From Agarivorans sp. Toyoura001 (GTDB lineage Bacteria > Pseudomonadota > Gammaproteobacteria > Enterobacterales > Celerinatantimonadaceae), in assembly GCF_005405585.1 (NCBI RefSeq), contig NZ_BJEQ01000018.1, forward strand, positions 37,900 to 101,899: a DNA stretch of 64,000 nt, in the 5' to 3' direction. Within the stretch, counting starts at the first letter, position 1, and each line of letters begins with the position of its first letter. Of the stretch, positions 47,516 through 56,081 are shown one piece after another. The notes under the pieces were generated by a model. The model was not told the origin of the DNA. It ran no database searches and worked only from the letters and a program-made list of their open reading frames with translations. Made by a program: the position numbers and the translations under genes.

Positions 47516-47606
47516 GGAGGGGTGGCAGAGTGGTCGAATGCACCGGTCTTGAAAACCGGCAAGGGTTAATAGCCCTTCGAGAGTTCAAATCTCTCCTCCT
47601 CCGCCA
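47516..47606 (+). tRNA. tRNA-Ser (UGA anticodon)
   Basis: A 91-base class II tRNA with encoded CCA. The anticodon loop CTTGAAA gives anticodon TGA, reading UCA and related codons. It has a seven-pair acceptor stem, a long variable arm (AGGGTTAATAGCCCT) as in all tRNA-Ser, and the TTCAAAT T-loop. It stands alone between gltD and uvrY with its own promoter and terminator. Confidence 0.97.
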
Positions 47607-47615
47607 TATTAAACG

Positions 47616-47650
47616 AAAAGCGCTGACTAATGAGTCGGCGCTTTTTGTTT
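47616..47650 (+). terminator. Terminator after tRNA-Ser
   Basis: The stem AAAAGCGC-TGACT/AGTC-GGCGCTTTT with a T-rich tail begins ten bases past the CCA end. Confidence 0.8.
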
Positions 47651-47864
47651 TCCGCTTAGCTAAATCCAATCCAGTATCTCTAACTGATAAATTGCTAGTT
47701 TATTACGCAACCTGCCAATAAACACGGTTCTAATCTAAACTTATAAAGCTTAATCCTTTAAATTCTTATCTTGATGGGATATAACATTTGCTGCGCAGGC
47801 AACACTCCGTCTGCCAACCCGCCCAATTAGTAGATTGATGTTTTAGTTACAGCGGAGAGAACGC

Positions 47865-48509
47865 TTGATAAACGTATTTCTGGTTGACGATCATGAGCTA
47901 GTGCGTACAGGGATCCGTCGCATTTTAGAAGACGTTCGAGGATTTAAAGTTGTTGGTGAAGCTGAAAGTGGCGAGAAAGCCGTTCAGTGGTGCAGAAGCA
48001 ATCAAGCCAACGTTATCCTAATGGATATGAACATGCCTGGGATCGGTGGCTTAGAAGCTACCCGTAAAATTTTACGTTACGATCCAGATGCCAAGATTAT
48101 TGTATTAACCATACACACCGAAAACCCGTTTCCTACCAAGGTAATGCAGGCTGGTGCGTGTGGCTATTTGACCAAGAGCGCAGCCCCAGACGAAATGCTA
48201 AAGGCCATTCGTGCAGTTAATGTTGGTCAACGTTACTTATCACCTGAGATCGCTCAGCAAATGGCGCTAAGCCAATTTAATCCAGCAGAAGACAATCCGT
48301 TTCAAAGTTTATCTGAACGAGAGTTACAGATAATGCTAATGATTACCAAAGGCGAAAAGGTCACGGATATATCAGAGCAACTTAGTCTTAGCCCTAAAAC
48401 GGTTAATTCATACCGCTATCGCTTGTTTAGCAAGCTCGATATTAGCGGCGATGTAGAGCTAACGCATTTAGCTATTCGCCACGGTATGATTGATACTGAC
48501 AAATTGTAA
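47865..48509 (+). CDS. uvrY: Response regulator UvrY/GacA
   Basis: A 214-residue NarL/FixJ-type response regulator. The phospho-acceptor is D54 (LMDMNMPG), with the conserved Lys in YLTKSAAP. The C-terminal LuxR-type helix-turn-helix contains [20 protein letters not shown], cited as about residues 163-182. It is the partner of the BarA/GacS kinase and activates the Csr small RNAs in relatives. The start is a TTG at 47865 behind a GGAGAGA site. It is followed two bases later by uvrC, as in E. coli. Confidence 0.95.
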   Translation: MINVFLVDDHELVRTGIRRILEDVRGFKVVGEAESGEKAVQWCRSNQANVILMDMNMPGIGGLEATRKILRYDPDAKIIVLTIHTENPFPTKVMQAGACGYLTKSAAPDEMLKAIRAVNVGQRYLSPEIAQQMALSQFNPAEDNPFQSLSERELQIMLMITKGEKVTDISEQLSLSPKTVNSYRYRLFSKLDISGDVELTHLAIRHGMIDTDKL

Positions 48510-48511
48510 TT

Positions 48512-50344
48512 TTGGCTGACAAAAACACGCCATTCGACAGTAAGGCTTTTCTCAACCAAGTCTCAGAAGCTAGCGGCATTTACATGATGTTCAATGCCGC
48601 TAACGACGTGATCTATGTCGGTAAAGCTAAGTCACTCAAAAAACGCTTAAGTAGTTACTTTAGAAAAAATGTTGATAGTAATAAAACCCGCGCGTTAGTG
48701 TCGAACATTGCCAATATCGAAGTAACGGTTACTCATACTGAAACCGAAGCGTTAATCCTTGAACATAACCTGATTAAAAAGTATTTACCCAAATACAATG
48801 TATTGCTTAGGGATGACAAATCGTATCCTTATATCTTAATCAGTAATCATAAACATCCGCGTATCTCGATGCACCGTGGCGCTAAACGTACCAAGGGTGA
48901 CTACTTTGGGCCTTATCCTAATGGCAATGCGGTGCGCGAAAGTCTGCACTTAATGCAGAAATTGTTCCCCATTCGTCAATGCAGTGATAGCGAATATGCC
49001 AATCGTCAACGGCCATGTTTGCAATATCAACTTAAGCGTTGCTCAGCACCTTGTGTTAATTTTATTTCAAAACCTGACTACCAGCAGCAGGTCGATCTTG
49101 CGAGCATGTTTTTAAAAGGTAAAAGCCAGCAGGTGATTAATCAGCTGGTTGATAAAATGTCAGCTGCTAGCGATAACCTGAATTTTGAGGCTGCGGCAGG
49201 CTTTAGAGACCAAATTCAAGCCATGCGTAAGGTGCAAGAGCAGCAGTTTGTTAGCGGTAATACCGAACATAGTGACGTACTTGGCTTTGCCTTTAGAAAC
49301 GGTATTGCAGTGGTTCACTTATTACTTATTCGTGATGGCCAAGTGCTGGGTAGTCGCTCTTACTACCCTAAAGTGCCAAAACAAGCAGAGTTGCCAGAAG
49401 TATTACGAAGCTTTGTGATGCAGTATTATTTTTCTGAACAGCGCAAAGGTAACCAGCCTAACGAGGTATTGCTCCCTGACGTAGAAGGCGATTGGCCTGA
49501 GATTGAAGCGGCGATAGAATCCGAGTTAGGTACGAAGGTAAAACTCACTACACCTAAGCGTGGTGAAAAACTCCGTTTTGTGGCTTTGGCCAATACCAAT
49601 GCAGAGAACGCACTACTCACTAAGCTTAACCAAGAAGCGACTATTCACCATAGAGTGACCGAATTAGAGAGCTTGCTTGAACAAGACAAGCCGATAAAAC
49701 GGATGGAGTGTTTTGATATCAGCCATACCCAAGGTGAACGTACCGTGGCGTCTTGTGTGGTATTTGATAGGCAAGGGCCTAACAAATCAGAGTATCGGCG
49801 TTTCAATATTGAAGGTATTACCGGCGGAGATGATTATGCGGCAATGGCACAAGCCTTAAAAAGGCGTTATCAAAAAGCCCAATTGGCTGAAAAGATCCCC
49901 GACGTATTGTTTATTGATGGTGGGAAAGGGCAGTTATCCGCGGCATTTTCCAGTATTGAACCTTTAAACCTCGATCCTATGCCATTGTTGGTAGGTGTCG
50001 CTAAAGGTGTAACACGTAAACCAGGCTTAGAAACTTTGCTAATTGGTAAGGCAATGACTGAGATTCATCTACCGAGTGACTCGGCTGCTCTGCATTTAAT
50101 TCAACATATTCGTGATGAAAGCCACCGTTTCGCGATAACTGGCCATCGAAATAGGCGCGACAAAGCACGTAAAACCAGTGTGCTTGAAGATATTCCAGGC
50201 ATAGGAGCTAAACGTAGGCAAACGTTGCTTACCCATTTAGGTGGAATGCAACAAATGAAAAACGCCAGCGTAGACGAATTGAAAAAAGTTCCCGGAATTA
50301 GCCCGACTTTAGCGCAAAAGATTTTTGATACGTTGCATCACTAG
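48512..50344 (+). CDS. uvrC: Excinuclease ABC subunit C
   Basis: A 610-residue dual-incision nuclease of nucleotide excision repair. It carries an N-terminal GIY-YIG nuclease (SGIYMMF near residue 20, then [13 protein letters not shown]), a UVR domain binding UvrB (about 204-240), a central Cys-rich segment and an RNase H-like C-terminal nuclease ([11 protein letters not shown]). Tandem helix-hairpin-helix motifs lie at the end ([15 protein letters not shown]). It starts at a TTG at 48512, two bases past uvrY, with no ribosome site, consistent with coupling to uvrY. Confidence 0.97.
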   Translation: MADKNTPFDSKAFLNQVSEASGIYMMFNAANDVIYVGKAKSLKKRLSSYFRKNVDSNKTRALVSNIANIEVTVTHTETEALILEHNLIKKYLPKYNVLLRDDKSYPYILISNHKHPRISMHRGAKRTKGDYFGPYPNGNAVRESLHLMQKLFPIRQCSDSEYANRQRPCLQYQLKRCSAPCVNFISKPDYQQQVDLASMFLKGKSQQVINQLVDKMSAASDNLNFEAAAGFRDQIQAMRKVQEQQFVSGNTEHSDVLGFAFRNGIAVVHLLLIRDGQVLGSRSYYPKVPKQAELPEVLRSFVMQYYFSEQRKGNQPNEVLLPDVEGDWPEIEAAIESELGTKVKLTTPKRGEKLRFVALANTNAENALLTKLNQEATIHHRVTELESLLEQDKPIKRMECFDISHTQGERTVASCVVFDRQGPNKSEYRRFNIEGITGGDDYAAMAQALKRRYQKAQLAEKIPDVLFIDGGKGQLSAAFSSIEPLNLDPMPLLVGVAKGVTRKPGLETLLIGKAMTEIHLPSDSAALHLIQHIRDESHRFAITGHRNRRDKARKTSVLEDIPGIGAKRRQTLLTHLGGMQQMKNASVDELKKVPGISPTLAQKIFDTLHH

Positions 50345-50390
50345 GCAAGATTAGGCAACATAGCGGCAGTAGTTTTATAAATGAAAAATA

Positions 50391-50939
50391 ATGATAAATA
50401 TTCCAAATTTACTAACCGCGTTTAGAATTGTATTAATTCCATTTTTCGTCTTAGCTTTTTACCTTCCTGTAGAGTGGGGCATGCTTGCTGCTGCATTCAT
50501 TTTTGGTTTAGCAGCTGCAACAGATTATTTAGATGGATACCTAGCGCGTCGCCTAGGCCAAACCACTCCGTTTGGCGCGTTTTTAGATCCCGTAGCCGAT
50601 AAAGCCATGGTGGTTGCTGCCTTGGTGTTATTGGTTGAGCATTACCAAACATTTTGGATTACCGTGCCTGCGGTAATCATGATTTCTCGCGAGATCATTA
50701 TTTCAGCTCTACGAGAGTGGATGGCGGAGTTAGGTAAACGCTCAAGCGTAGCAGTGTCTTGGATTGGCAAATACAAAACAGCTGCGCAAATGGCAGCTAT
50801 TACCGGCCTTACTGCACAAATTGATCCACTGGTTACCCAAGCAAGTTATGGCTTGTTTTATGTCGCAACCATATTAACGTTATGGTCAATGGTCAGTTAT
50901 TTAATGCTGGCATGGCCACAATTAAAGCAGAATGGCTAA
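50391..50939 (+). CDS. pgsA: CDP-diacylglycerol--glycerol-3-phosphate phosphatidyltransferase
   Basis: A 182-residue inner-membrane enzyme making phosphatidylglycerophosphate, the precursor of phosphatidylglycerol and cardiolipin. The CDP-alcohol phosphotransferase motif is complete: DYLDG, AR, then G and two Asp in [10 protein letters not shown]. Four or more hydrophobic helices are visible. It follows uvrC by 46 bases, preserving the uvrY-uvrC-pgsA order. tRNA-Gly, -Cys and -Leu genes follow, also as in E. coli. Confidence 0.97.
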   Translation: MINIPNLLTAFRIVLIPFFVLAFYLPVEWGMLAAAFIFGLAAATDYLDGYLARRLGQTTPFGAFLDPVADKAMVVAALVLLVEHYQTFWITVPAVIMISREIIISALREWMAELGKRSSVAVSWIGKYKTAAQMAAITGLTAQIDPLVTQASYGLFYVATILTLWSMVSYLMLAWPQLKQNG

Positions 50940-50997
50940 TAAATCGCAGCTTTAGTCTAAAAATCCAACGAACAGTAAGAAACTTGCTAAAAGACAG

Positions 50998-51025
50998 TTG
51001 ACGTAAGGATTCTGGCCGCTAAAAT
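50998..51025 (+). promoter_or_regulatory. Sigma-70 promoter of the tRNA array
   Basis: TTGACG and TAAAAT are separated by 16 bases, with a GC-containing discriminator. It lies about 80 bases before the first tRNA-Gly. Confidence 0.75.
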
Positions 51026-51106
51026 GCACAGCACATTCAGCGGCAACGCTGGAGTGTTAAAAAGCCGAACTTGACTAGTTACCTAATTAGCAAGCAAAGC
51101 AGAGAA

Positions 51107-51182
51107 GCGGCACTAGCTCAGTTGGTAGAGCGCAACCTTGCCAAGGTTGAGGTCATCAGTTCGAACCTGATGTGCCGCTCCA
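51107..51182 (+). tRNA. tRNA-Gly (GCC), copy 1
   Basis: A 76-base cloverleaf with encoded CCA. The anticodon loop TTGCCAA gives GCC. The acceptor stem GCGGCAC/GTGCCGC is perfect. Confidence 0.97.
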
Positions 51183-51200
51183 ATTTAACACAGATAGTAT

Positions 51201-51274
51201 GGCGGGTTGGCAGAGTGGCTATGCAGCGGATTGCAAATCCGTGGACCTCGGTTCGACTCCGGGACCCGCCTCCA
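51201..51274 (+). tRNA. tRNA-Cys (GCA), copy 1
   Basis: A 74-base cloverleaf with encoded CCA and a GCA anticodon in GGATTGCAAATCC. The acceptor stem GGCGGGT/ACCCGCC is perfect. Confidence 0.97.
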
Positions 51275-51294
51275 TTACTATCGAAATTTGTGTC

Positions 51295-51381
51295 GCCCGG
51301 GTGGTGAAATTGGTAGACACAAGGGATTTAAAATCCCTCGTCTGAAAGGACGTGCCGGTTCAAGTCCGGCCCCGGGCACCA
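51295..51381 (+). tRNA. tRNA-Leu (UAA), copy 1
   Basis: An 87-base class II tRNA with encoded CCA. The anticodon is TAA in GGGATTTAAAATCCC, and the variable arm is CGTCTGAAAGGACG. It is identical to copies 2 and 3. Confidence 0.97.
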
Positions 51382-51394
51382 ACTCTTCTTTGCA

Positions 51395-51654
51395 TTATTC
51401 TCCCAGCTTTTCAGCTAACCTTTCATCTGTACTGTGATTCAAACTCTTCTCTAGTTTAGTTGCATCTGTTAATTCACCAATCATGTTCTCTAGACGTAAT
51501 CTATAGTTAAACGCTAATTCATAGCGCGTAATATGCAGGCTAGTCGTTCACTAAAGAAGCTAATTGGTGCTTGCTAGATCGCTTTTTAAGCACTTGAATC
51601 AACTCCCTTAAAAAATCCGTTGACTCATTTCTGTAATACGTTAAAGTACATCTC
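51395..51654 (-). pseudogene. Possible degraded coding remnant between tRNA-Leu copies
   Basis: The 315-base gap between tRNA-Leu copies 1 and 2 holds two minus-strand open stretches in different frames that meet near 51540-51547. The upstream one ends KHQLASLVND. The downstream one runs LHITRYELAFNYRLRLENM and ends ERLAEKLGE at a TAA (51395-51397). Read together they look like one frameshifted protein of about 85 residues. I do not recognise it, and a chance pair of frames is possible. Confidence 0.25.
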
Positions 51655-51696
51655 GCTTTCAGGCCGTAGGCCGATATTGTTAGCAACAAACGTGTC

Positions 51697-51783
51697 GCCC
51701 GGGTGGTGAAATTGGTAGACACAAGGGATTTAAAATCCCTCGTCTGAAAGGACGTGCCGGTTCAAGTCCGGCCCCGGGCACCA
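51697..51783 (+). tRNA. tRNA-Leu (UAA), copy 2
   Basis: Identical to copy 1 over all 87 bases. The five bases before it (GTGTC) are also shared with copy 1, so the direct repeat is 92 bases. Confidence 0.97.
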
Positions 51784-51909
51784 GTATTTAGAGTTGAGAA
51801 TCTCGCTACTGCATAAGCGGTAACAAAAGACTTAATTTGTTAGTCCTTACCAAAGGCTAATGAAGATAGGAATTAGTTAGCACTGCTTCAGTGTTGATTA
51901 AAGAATTAA

Positions 51910-51985
51910 GCGGCACTAGCTCAGTTGGTAGAGCGCAACCTTGCCAAGGTTGAGGTCATCAGTTCGAACCTGATGTGCCGCTCCA
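51910..51985 (+). tRNA. tRNA-Gly (GCC), copy 2
   Basis: Identical to tRNA-Gly copy 1 over 76 bases. Confidence 0.97.
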
Positions 51986-52003
51986 AAATTTGTAGCGCTG
52001 TAT

Positions 52004-52077
52004 GGCGGGTTGGCAGAGTGGCTATGCAGCGGATTGCAAATCCGTGGACCTCGGTTCGACTCCGGGACCCGCCTCCA
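52004..52077 (+). tRNA. tRNA-Cys (GCA), copy 2
   Basis: Identical to tRNA-Cys copy 1. The spacer to the preceding tRNA-Gly is also 18 bases in both units, though its sequence differs. Confidence 0.97.
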
Positions 52078-52094
52078 TTACAAAGTAAAGTTTT

Positions 52095-52181
52095 GCCCGG
52101 GTGGTGAAATTGGTAGACACAAGGGATTTAAAATCCCTCGTCTGAAAGGACGTGCCGGTTCAAGTCCGGCCCCGGGCACCA
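52095..52181 (+). tRNA. tRNA-Leu (UAA), copy 3
   Basis: Identical to copies 1 and 2 over 87 bases. It is the last tRNA of the array, with a terminator seven bases later. Confidence 0.97.
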
Positions 52182-52187
52182 ATTCAG

Positions 52188-52220
52188 AAAAGCCAGTAGC
52201 ATTTGCTACTGGCTTTTTTG
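52188..52220 (+). terminator. Terminator after the tRNA array
   Basis: The stem AAAAGCCAGTAGC/GCTACTGGCTTTT with a T-run is nearly the same stem as the purB terminator at 17011. Confidence 0.9.
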
Positions 52221-52257
52221 GTTTCTAATTCCCATAAAAATTATCCTTTTGCTTAGT

Positions 52258-52274
52258 TTCACTGCTTTGGTGCG
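52258..52274 (+). promoter_or_regulatory. NtrC-like binding box 1
   Basis: TTCACTGCTTTGGTGCG fits the NtrC dyad consensus TGCACC-N5-GGTGCA in most key positions (CAC and TGGTGC). It is centred about 117 bases upstream of the predicted sigma-54 start site. Confidence 0.6.
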
Positions 52275-52287
52275 CGCTAGGTCGATA

Positions 52288-52304
52288 TGCTCCAATTAGG
52301 TGCG
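52288..52304 (+). promoter_or_regulatory. NtrC-like binding box 2
   Basis: TGCTCCAATTAGGTGCG matches the NtrC dyad (TGC-CC and GGTGC). It begins exactly 30 bases after box 1, three helical turns, and is centred about 87 bases before the predicted start site. The paired spacing resembles the glnA enhancer. Confidence 0.6.
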
Positions 52305-52355
52305 CAAAGTTTCTTGTAATGACCCATCAAGTACCCAAAACTAGGTACTAATACT

Positions 52356-52372
52356 TTGGCATAGCGTTTGCT
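52356..52372 (+). promoter_or_regulatory. Sigma-54 promoter of the guanidine operon
   Basis: TTGGCATAGCGTTTGCT matches the sigma-54 consensus YTGGCACGRNNNTTGCW at all but two positions, with the required ten bases between the -24 GG and the -12 GC. The predicted start is near 52383. The riboswitch aptamer begins about 60 bases later. Confidence 0.75.
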
Positions 52373-52443
52373 GTATTAACTATGCGATATGAGAGATGTA
52401 TGGCTTTGCCACATCAAGAGCCGCCACTACAATTTGCAATAGA

Positions 52444-52534
52444 CATCTAGGGTTCCGGCTGCAACGCAGTGTCTGGACCGAGAGTTGTCAACCTCATTGC
52501 GGGGTTACACGGAGGGATAAAAGCCCGGGAGATG
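52444..52534 (+). ncRNA. Guanidine-I (ykkC) riboswitch aptamer
   Basis: The aptamer carries the ykkC class hallmarks in order: CTAGGGTTCCG, GTCTGGACCGAGAG, then ACACGGAGGGATAAAAGCCC and GGGAGA. A closing helix CATCT (52444-52448) with AGATG (52530-52534) can form. This class binds free guanidinium and usually turns genes on. It sits between a sigma-54 promoter and a transporter/carboxylase operon whose enzymes are known guanidine-pathway families. Confidence 0.9.
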
Positions 52535-52566
52535 ACACTTAAATACGTCTCTCATGTTTTTATTTT
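52527..52566 (+). terminator. Riboswitch expression-platform terminator
   Basis: GGGAGATG (52527-52534) can pair with CGTCTCTC (52546-52553) in eight pairs including two G-U. It is followed by ATGTTTTTATTTT. The 5' arm is the conserved 3' end of the aptamer, so ligand binding should prevent it, giving an on-switch. Confidence 0.65.
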
Positions 52567-52592
52567 AAGTGTACAACCACATTGAGGTGACC

Positions 52593-53675
52593 ATGTTGAA
52601 CTTAGTTAAATCTCCACTCCGTTCTTTGGCTGTAGCAGCCACTATTCTAAGTGCTAGCGTAATGAGCATTTGCTCAGCGCAAGCCGCCGATAAACCTACT
52701 TATAAACTTGCGTGGACAATTTACGTGGGCTGGATGCCATGGGATTATGGCGCTGCTTCTGGCATCGTGCAAAAATGGGCTGACAAATACGACATCAATA
52801 TCGAAGTAGTGCAAGTTAACGACTACATCGAATCTATTAACCAATACACTGCAGGCGGCTTCGACGCTACCGTAATGACTAACATGGATGCCTTAACCAT
52901 TCCCGCAGCTAGCGGCATTGATTCTACGGCATTAATTGTGGGCGACTTTTCAAACGGTAACGACGGCGTAGTGTTAAAAGGTAATAAGAGCCTAAAAGAT
53001 CTGAAGGGCGAAAAAGTAAACCTTGTTGAACTCAGCGTTTCTCATTACTTATTAGCACGTGCATTGGAGTCGGTAGGCTTAAAAGAGCGTGACATTAAAG
53101 TAGAGAATACTTCCGATGCAGACCTTGTTGCTGCATTTACTACTTCAGACGTAACGGCAGTAACCACGTGGAATCCACTGCTAAGCGAAATTACCTCTAT
53201 GCCAGATACCAACATGGTGTTTGACTCATCTAAGATCCCTGGCGAAATTATCGACCTATTAGTCGTGCATACCGATACCCTAAATCAAGATCCTAAATTG
53301 GGTAAAGCGCTAACCGGCGCTTGGTACGAAATTATGGCTACCATGTCGGGCAATGACGAAGCAGCAATTAAAGCACGCAGCTTTATGGCCGAAGCATCGG
53401 GTACAGATTTAGCGGGTTACGATGCGCAACTGGCCTCTACCAAAATGTTCTACGACGCAAAAGACGCTGTTGATTTCACTAACAGTGCAACCTTGCCATC
53501 TACCATGGCTAAAGTGGCTGAGTTTTCTCACCACCACGGCCTACTAGGTGAAGGGGCGCCAGATGCTAGTTTCATTGGTATCGAAACTCCATCAGGTACC
53601 TATGGTGACAGCGCAAATGTAAAACTACGCTTTACCTCTGAGTACATGGACATGGCGGTTCAAGGCAAACTATAA
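52593..53675 (+). CDS. ABC transporter substrate-binding protein (probable guanidine uptake)
   Basis: A 360-residue periplasmic protein taking the ATG at 52593 behind a strong GAGGTGA site; a start 24 bases upstream (52569) lacks one. The signal peptide ends near residue 31 (AQA-AD). The fold is the nitrate/sulfonate/taurine (TauA/SsuA) type, with YVGWMPWDYG and FDATVMTNMD. It is the first gene behind the guanidine-I riboswitch and is followed by its permease and ATPase. Guanidine as ligand is inferred from the riboswitch and the enzymes. It might instead take up a guanidine-containing or urea-like compound. Confidence 0.85.
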   Translation: MLNLVKSPLRSLAVAATILSASVMSICSAQAADKPTYKLAWTIYVGWMPWDYGAASGIVQKWADKYDINIEVVQVNDYIESINQYTAGGFDATVMTNMDALTIPAASGIDSTALIVGDFSNGNDGVVLKGNKSLKDLKGEKVNLVELSVSHYLLARALESVGLKERDIKVENTSDADLVAAFTTSDVTAVTTWNPLLSEITSMPDTNMVFDSSKIPGEIIDLLVVHTDTLNQDPKLGKALTGAWYEIMATMSGNDEAAIKARSFMAEASGTDLAGYDAQLASTKMFYDAKDAVDFTNSATLPSTMAKVAEFSHHHGLLGEGAPDASFIGIETPSGTYGDSANVKLRFTSEYMDMAVQGKL

Positions 53676-53684
53676 GGCCGTTCT

Positions 53685-54509
53685 ATGACTCGACTAATAA
53701 ATAAAAAGCCTAGCCGAATTACTCGGCTGCTGTTGGGCTTACTTCCTTTCATTGTACTAATTGTGTTGTACATGATGGCTTCGCAAGCGCGTTTGGTAGA
53801 CAACCCAAACGACAAGCTATTGCCGGCTATGTCTAGCTTTGTAGACGCAATAAACCGCATGGCCTTTGAGCCAAGTAGACGTAGTGGCGAATACTTAATG
53901 TTGGCCGACACCTTAGCTAGCTTGAGTCGCTTAGCGATGGGAGTAGGAATTAGCGCACTGATTGCCTTAATCGTAGGCGTGGCTAACGGTATGGTGCCCT
54001 TTGTACGCGCGCCATTATCACCTTTGGTTACAGCCTTGTCGTTAGTGCCACCCATGGCAATACTACCAATTTTGTTCATTGTGTTTGGTTTGGGTGAGCT
54101 ATCCAAAGTGATGTTAATCATCATTGGAATTTGTCCAATTATGATCCGTGATTTGCAGCTACGAACCGATGCCTTACCGCCAGAACAAATTCTTAAAGCA
54201 CAAACCTTGGGAGCATCAAGTTGGCAAACCATAATTGCCATTGTTGTGCCGCAAATACTGCCTAAATTAATTGAAGCAGTGCGTTTAACCCTTGGCAGCG
54301 CGTGGCTATTTTTGATTGCAGCTGAAGCCATTGCCGCTACCGAAGGTTTAGGCTATCGCATCTTTCTGATTCGTCGTTACCTCGCCATGGACGTTATTTT
54401 ACCTTACGTGCTTTGGATTAGTTTGCTGGCTTTTGTAATGGATTGGTTGTTACGCAAGCTGTCGCAACATGCGTTTACTTGGTACCACACTGCACAAGGA
54501 GACGCGTAA
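53685..54509 (+). CDS. ABC transporter permease (TauC/SsuC type)
   Basis: A 274-residue inner-membrane protein with about six membrane helices. It has the binding-protein-dependent permease EAA loop near residues 160-200 (ILKAQTLGASSWQTI, then PQILPKLIEA). It starts nine bases after the binding-protein gene behind a weak site. Its TAA overlaps the ATPase ATG by one base (TAATG), so the three transporter parts are expressed together. Confidence 0.9.
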   Translation: MTRLINKKPSRITRLLLGLLPFIVLIVLYMMASQARLVDNPNDKLLPAMSSFVDAINRMAFEPSRRSGEYLMLADTLASLSRLAMGVGISALIALIVGVANGMVPFVRAPLSPLVTALSLVPPMAILPILFIVFGLGELSKVMLIIIGICPIMIRDLQLRTDALPPEQILKAQTLGASSWQTIIAIVVPQILPKLIEAVRLTLGSAWLFLIAAEAIAATEGLGYRIFLIRRYLAMDVILPYVLWISLLAFVMDWLLRKLSQHAFTWYHTAQGDA

Positions 54510-55294
54510 TGGCTACCCCCATCATACAAGCCAAAGATGTATGGAAAGAATACGGCGACAACGTAGTGTTAGAGCGAATCAACCTGAGCGTAATGGAAGG
54601 CGAGTTTGTGAGCATTGTTGGCGCATCTGGCTGTGGTAAGTCTACTTTTTTAAACTTGCTACTGGGCAACGAAAGCGTTAGCCGAGGCCAGTTATTGCTT
54701 AATGGCGACATACTACCAAACGAGCCCGGACCTGAGCGCGGTATTGTGTTTCAAAAGTACTCAGTGTTTCCTCACCTAAGTGCCGTGCAAAACGTCATGT
54801 TAAGTGATGTATTTGCCCAGTCGCCTTTTGTTAGTCGCTTGTTTGGTAAAGAGAAGCAACAAGCCTATACCCAAGCAATGGCGATGTTAGACAAAGTTGG
54901 CTTAAGCCACGCGGCACATAAATATCCTGCTGAATTATCGGGGGGTATGCAGCAACGATTAGCCATTGCTCAAGCCTTAATGAAAAAACCAAAAATTTTG
55001 TTATTAGACGAACCTTTTGGTGCGTTAGACCCTGGTATTCGCAAAGACATGCACAAGTTAGTGCATCAACTTTGGCAAGAACACAAACTCACTATTTTTA
55101 TGATTACTCACGACTTATCAGAGGGCTTTAGCCTAGGTAATCGGCTGTGGGTATTTGATAAACACCGCCACGATGCACAGCACCCAGAGCGTTTTGGTGC
55201 TCAAGTTACTTACGATATCCCCATTGCAAAAGACATCCAAAATCTGTCTTTTACCGAGGATATGAAACCGGTTATCGATGCATCTGTCGCGTAA
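54509..55294 (+). CDS. ABC transporter ATPase (TauB/SsuB type)
   Basis: A 261-residue ATPase. The ATG at 54509 overlaps the permease stop and has an AAGGAGA site; a GTG at 54443 inside the permease is rejected. Walker A GASGCGKST is at 38-46, the signature is LSGGMQQRLAIAQA, and Walker B is LLLDEPFGALD. It powers the transporter encoded by the two preceding genes. The DUF1989 gene follows after 12 bases. Confidence 0.93.
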   Translation: MATPIIQAKDVWKEYGDNVVLERINLSVMEGEFVSIVGASGCGKSTFLNLLLGNESVSRGQLLLNGDILPNEPGPERGIVFQKYSVFPHLSAVQNVMLSDVFAQSPFVSRLFGKEKQQAYTQAMAMLDKVGLSHAAHKYPAELSGGMQQRLAIAQALMKKPKILLLDEPFGALDPGIRKDMHKLVHQLWQEHKLTIFMITHDLSEGFSLGNRLWVFDKHRHDAQHPERFGAQVTYDIPIAKDIQNLSFTEDMKPVIDASVA

Positions 55295-55306
55295 TAAGGA
55301 CAAATT

Positions 55307-56050
55307 ATGACCTCATCAACCCAAGACATTATTTACCAAGAAACCATCGCAGGAGCGGCTCATTGGTCGGTTACTGTGCCTGCGGGTAAAATCCTACGTT
55401 TTATTAATACCAACGGTAAAGCCAATGTTAGCCTGTTGTTTCACAATCCAAAAGACTTGCTAGAGCGCTACAACGCGCCGGATACGCTTAAGTGTCAGCA
55501 CACCTTCAAACTGACTAAAGGCAACTGTTTATATTCCGACATGGGCAGAATATTTTGCTCAATCGTTCGAGACGATAGCGGCTGGATAGACAGCGTAGGT
55601 GGTTTAGCCAACAAGCAAAAAGTCGCCGCCAAGTGGGGAGAACGTAGTTATCAAACCCAGGGGAACCAGTGGCTACAAAATGGTTACGACAGCATGTTGG
55701 TCGAGCTCGCCAAATACGGCTTAGGCAAGCGTGACATGGCGGCCAACTTAAACTTATTTAGCAAAGTTGCAACAGACGCCGAAGGCAACCTGCAGTTTGA
55801 TGAACAAGCGAGTAAGGCTGGCGATATTATTGAGCTGCGTTTCGAAATGGACACATTAGTGCTCATGTCTACTTGCCCACATCCAATGAACCCTGCTAGT
55901 GACTATCCCAACCATCCAGTAAGCGTAGAAATGTGTCAGGCGGAGAGCGTTAGCCAAGATGATTATTGCCGTAACTTTAGACCAGAGAATGGTCGAGGTT
56001 TTGAAAACACTGAACGTTATCGTTGCGAAACAACGCAAGCCAGTTGTTGA
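55307..56050 (+). CDS. DUF1989 protein, urea carboxylase-associated (carboxyguanidine deiminase subunit candidate)
   Basis: A 247-residue soluble protein of the urea-amidolyase-associated DUF1989 family. Typical features are VPAGKILRFINTNGKANVSLLFHNP, given as residues 25-48, and a Cys/His cluster STCPHPMNP that probably binds metal. In guanidine-degrading bacteria two such proteins together form carboxyguanidine deiminase, which converts carboxyguanidine to allophanate and ammonia. The second member lies 31 bases downstream. Which subunit this is cannot be settled by eye. It ends in a Cys. Confidence 0.85.
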   Translation: MTSSTQDIIYQETIAGAAHWSVTVPAGKILRFINTNGKANVSLLFHNPKDLLERYNAPDTLKCQHTFKLTKGNCLYSDMGRIFCSIVRDDSGWIDSVGGLANKQKVAAKWGERSYQTQGNQWLQNGYDSMLVELAKYGLGKRDMAANLNLFSKVATDAEGNLQFDEQASKAGDIIELRFEMDTLVLMSTCPHPMNPASDYPNHPVSVEMCQAESVSQDDYCRNFRPENGRGFENTERYRCETTQASC

Positions 56051-56081
56051 GTTGCTTAAGTATTGGGACTAAAAGGAAAAA

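Noticed and set aside
51107..52181. CRISPR-like regular repeats
   Set aside because: The repeats are full tRNA genes of 74-87 bases with cloverleaf structure and irregular spacers, and no cas genes are nearby.
51071..52228. Short plus-strand open frames through the tRNA array
   Set aside because: They translate tRNA-Gly, -Cys and -Leu sequence and repeat with each tRNA copy. They are not protein genes.
53660..54331. A 223-codon open frame on the minus strand opposite the ABC permease
   Set aside because: It lies wholly antisense to a clear permease with membrane helices and the EAA loop, and its translation has no recognisable domain. It is a shadow of the biased codon use of the real gene.
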